Part shown: positions 5,346 through 5,837 of the stretch, piece by piece | How the letters are laid out: every line of letters starts with the position of its first letter | Numbering within the stretch: position 1 is the stretch's first letter | Source: Candidatus Methanoplasma sp. | GTDB lineage: Archaea; Thermoplasmatota; Thermoplasmata; Methanomassiliicoccales; Methanomethylophilaceae | Length of the DNA stretch: 5,837 nucleotides | Direction of reading: 5' to 3' | Assembly: GCA_031254265.1 (NCBI GenBank) | Contig: JAIRUV010000021.1 | Location: 1-5,837, forward strand | Made by a program: the position numbers and the translations under genes | Notes under the pieces: model-generated | What the model saw: the letters and a program-made list of their open reading frames with translations, nothing else | What the model was told of the DNA's origin: nothing | The model's database searches: none

Positions 5346-5359
5346 CGTGCAAAAGCACG
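5346..5359 (+). other. Small stem-loop ahead of the crotonase gene
   Basis: CGTGCAAAAGCACG forms a perfect 5-bp stem with an AAAA loop, ending four bases before the GGAGGG ribosome binding site. There is no T-run after it, so it is not a standard intrinsic terminator. It may affect mRNA processing or translation. Confidence 0.4.
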
Positions 5360-5363
5360 GTAT

Positions 5364-5369
5364 GGAGGG
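5364..5369 (+). promoter_or_regulatory. Strong bacterial ribosome binding site for the crotonase gene
   Basis: GGAGGG with five bases before the ATG at 5375. It differs in style from the GGTGA/GGTG sites in the archaeal part and fixes the start codon. Confidence 0.8.
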
Positions 5370-5374
5370 TTAGC

Positions 5375-5837
5375 ATGGAACATATTATTTATCAAACAAA
5401 AGGACCGATCGGCATTATCACGATCAATCGCGAAAAAGCCTTAAACGCTTTGAATTCAGCAGTACTTGACAAACTAAACCAAGTTTTGGACGCTGTCGAT
5501 CAGCATGAAATCCGATGCCTCATCCTGACCGGCGCCGGTGAGAAATCGTTTGTTGCCGGTGCCGATATCGGCGAAATGAGCACTCTGACCAAGGCGGAAG
5601 GTGAAGATTTCAGCAAAAAAGGCAATGCAGTTTTCCGCCGCCTCGAAACCTTCCCGCTTCCGGTTATCGCGGCCGTGAATGGTTATGCCCTTGGCGGCGG
5701 TTGTGAGATTGCGCTAAGCTGTGATATTCGCCTATGTTCCGACAATGCTGTTTTTGGACAGCCGGAAGTCGGTCTGGGCATCACCCCCGGTTTTGGCGGA
5801 ACCCAGCGTCTTTCCCGGTTAGTCGGCGCCGGAATGG
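5375..5837 (+). CDS. crt: Enoyl-CoA hydratase/crotonase (3-hydroxybutyryl-CoA dehydratase), 3' end beyond window
   Basis: The first 154 residues of a crotonase-family enzyme, cut by the window end; the family norm is about 260. It starts MEHIIYQTKGPIGIITINR. It carries the oxyanion-hole segments AGADI (61-65) and GYALGGG (103-109) and both catalytic glutamates, Glu111 in GGGCEIALSCD and Glu131 in GQPEVGLGITPGFGGTQRL. The 20-residue spacing of these glutamates is that of true hydratases. With an adjacent upstream thiolase it forms the thl-crt order seen in butyrate/butanoyl-CoA gene clusters of anaerobic Firmicutes, where it interconverts 3-hydroxybutyryl-CoA and crotonyl-CoA. The symbol rests on that context; a general enoyl-CoA hydratase (fadB/paaF-like) is possible. 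Codon use (CGC, CCG, ACC, GGC) agrees with the second part of the thiolase and not with tiaS. The gap of 139 bases from the thiolase stop holds two repeats and a stem-loop. Confidence 0.9.
   Translation, partial: MEHIIYQTKGPIGIITINREKALNALNSAVLDKLNQVLDAVDQHEIRCLILTGAGEKSFVAGADIGEMSTLTKAEGEDFSKKGNAVFRRLETFPLPVIAAVNGYALGGGCEIALSCDIRLCSDNAVFGQPEVGLGITPGFGGTQRLSRLVGAGM

Noticed and set aside
5346..5359. Rho-independent terminator between thiolase and crotonase genes
   Set aside because: The stem is only 5 bp and no T-run follows; a ribosome binding site comes directly after it.

Overview
The window reads as two different genomes joined inside one gene. From position 1 to about 4480 the sequence is archaeal. 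It carries an Orc1/Cdc6 initiator, the archaea-only tRNA-modifying enzyme TiaS and a Sec11-type signal peptidase. It also has TATA-box promoters, GGTGA-type ribosome binding sites, and AGA/AGG and ATA-rich codon use. The style fits a Thermoplasmata-like euryarchaeon, possibly Methanomassiliicoccales, but no marker here fixes the order. From about 4480 to the end the sequence looks bacterial: CGN arginine codons, varied leucine codons, a strong GGAGGG ribosome binding site and a thiolase-crotonase gene pair as in butyrate-forming anaerobes.

Layout. Positions 2-763 (+) hold the 3' part of a type I signal peptidase gene. An in-frame TAA at 38-40 lies directly before the catalytic SGSM motif, so the ATG-initiated reading frame begins one codon after the catalytic serine. 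Positions 755-1984 (-) encode Orc1/Cdc6, whose 3' end overlaps the peptidase gene tail to tail. Positions 1985-2335 are an A+T-rich region with divergent promoters and a 28-codon membrane micro-ORF at 2118-2204 that has a good ribosome binding site. Two near-identical, inverted origin-recognition-box-like sequences (713-744 on - and 2238-2271 on +) bracket the cdc6 gene, making 713-2271 a strong candidate replication origin.

Positions 2336-2653 encode a small membrane-anchored protein with an OB-like pattern. It is followed after 13 bases by tiaS (2667-3989). A clear archaeal TATA box at 4001-4008 then drives an acetyl-CoA acetyltransferase reading frame (4051-5235).

Within that thiolase frame, codon use changes abruptly at about 4440-4495 although the protein remains a full-length thiolase. 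The simplest reading is a chimera between homologous thiolase genes of an archaeon and a bacterium, more likely a metagenome assembly error than a natural recombinant. Downstream are two identical 45-bp hairpin-forming direct repeats (5238-5282 and 5298-5342) and the start of a crotonase gene (5375 to the window end).

The archaeal genes cover replication initiation, tRNA-Ile decoding and protein export. The bacterial pair covers acetoacetyl-CoA formation and crotonyl-CoA hydration/dehydration. I see no RNA genes, insertion sequences or CRISPR arrays.
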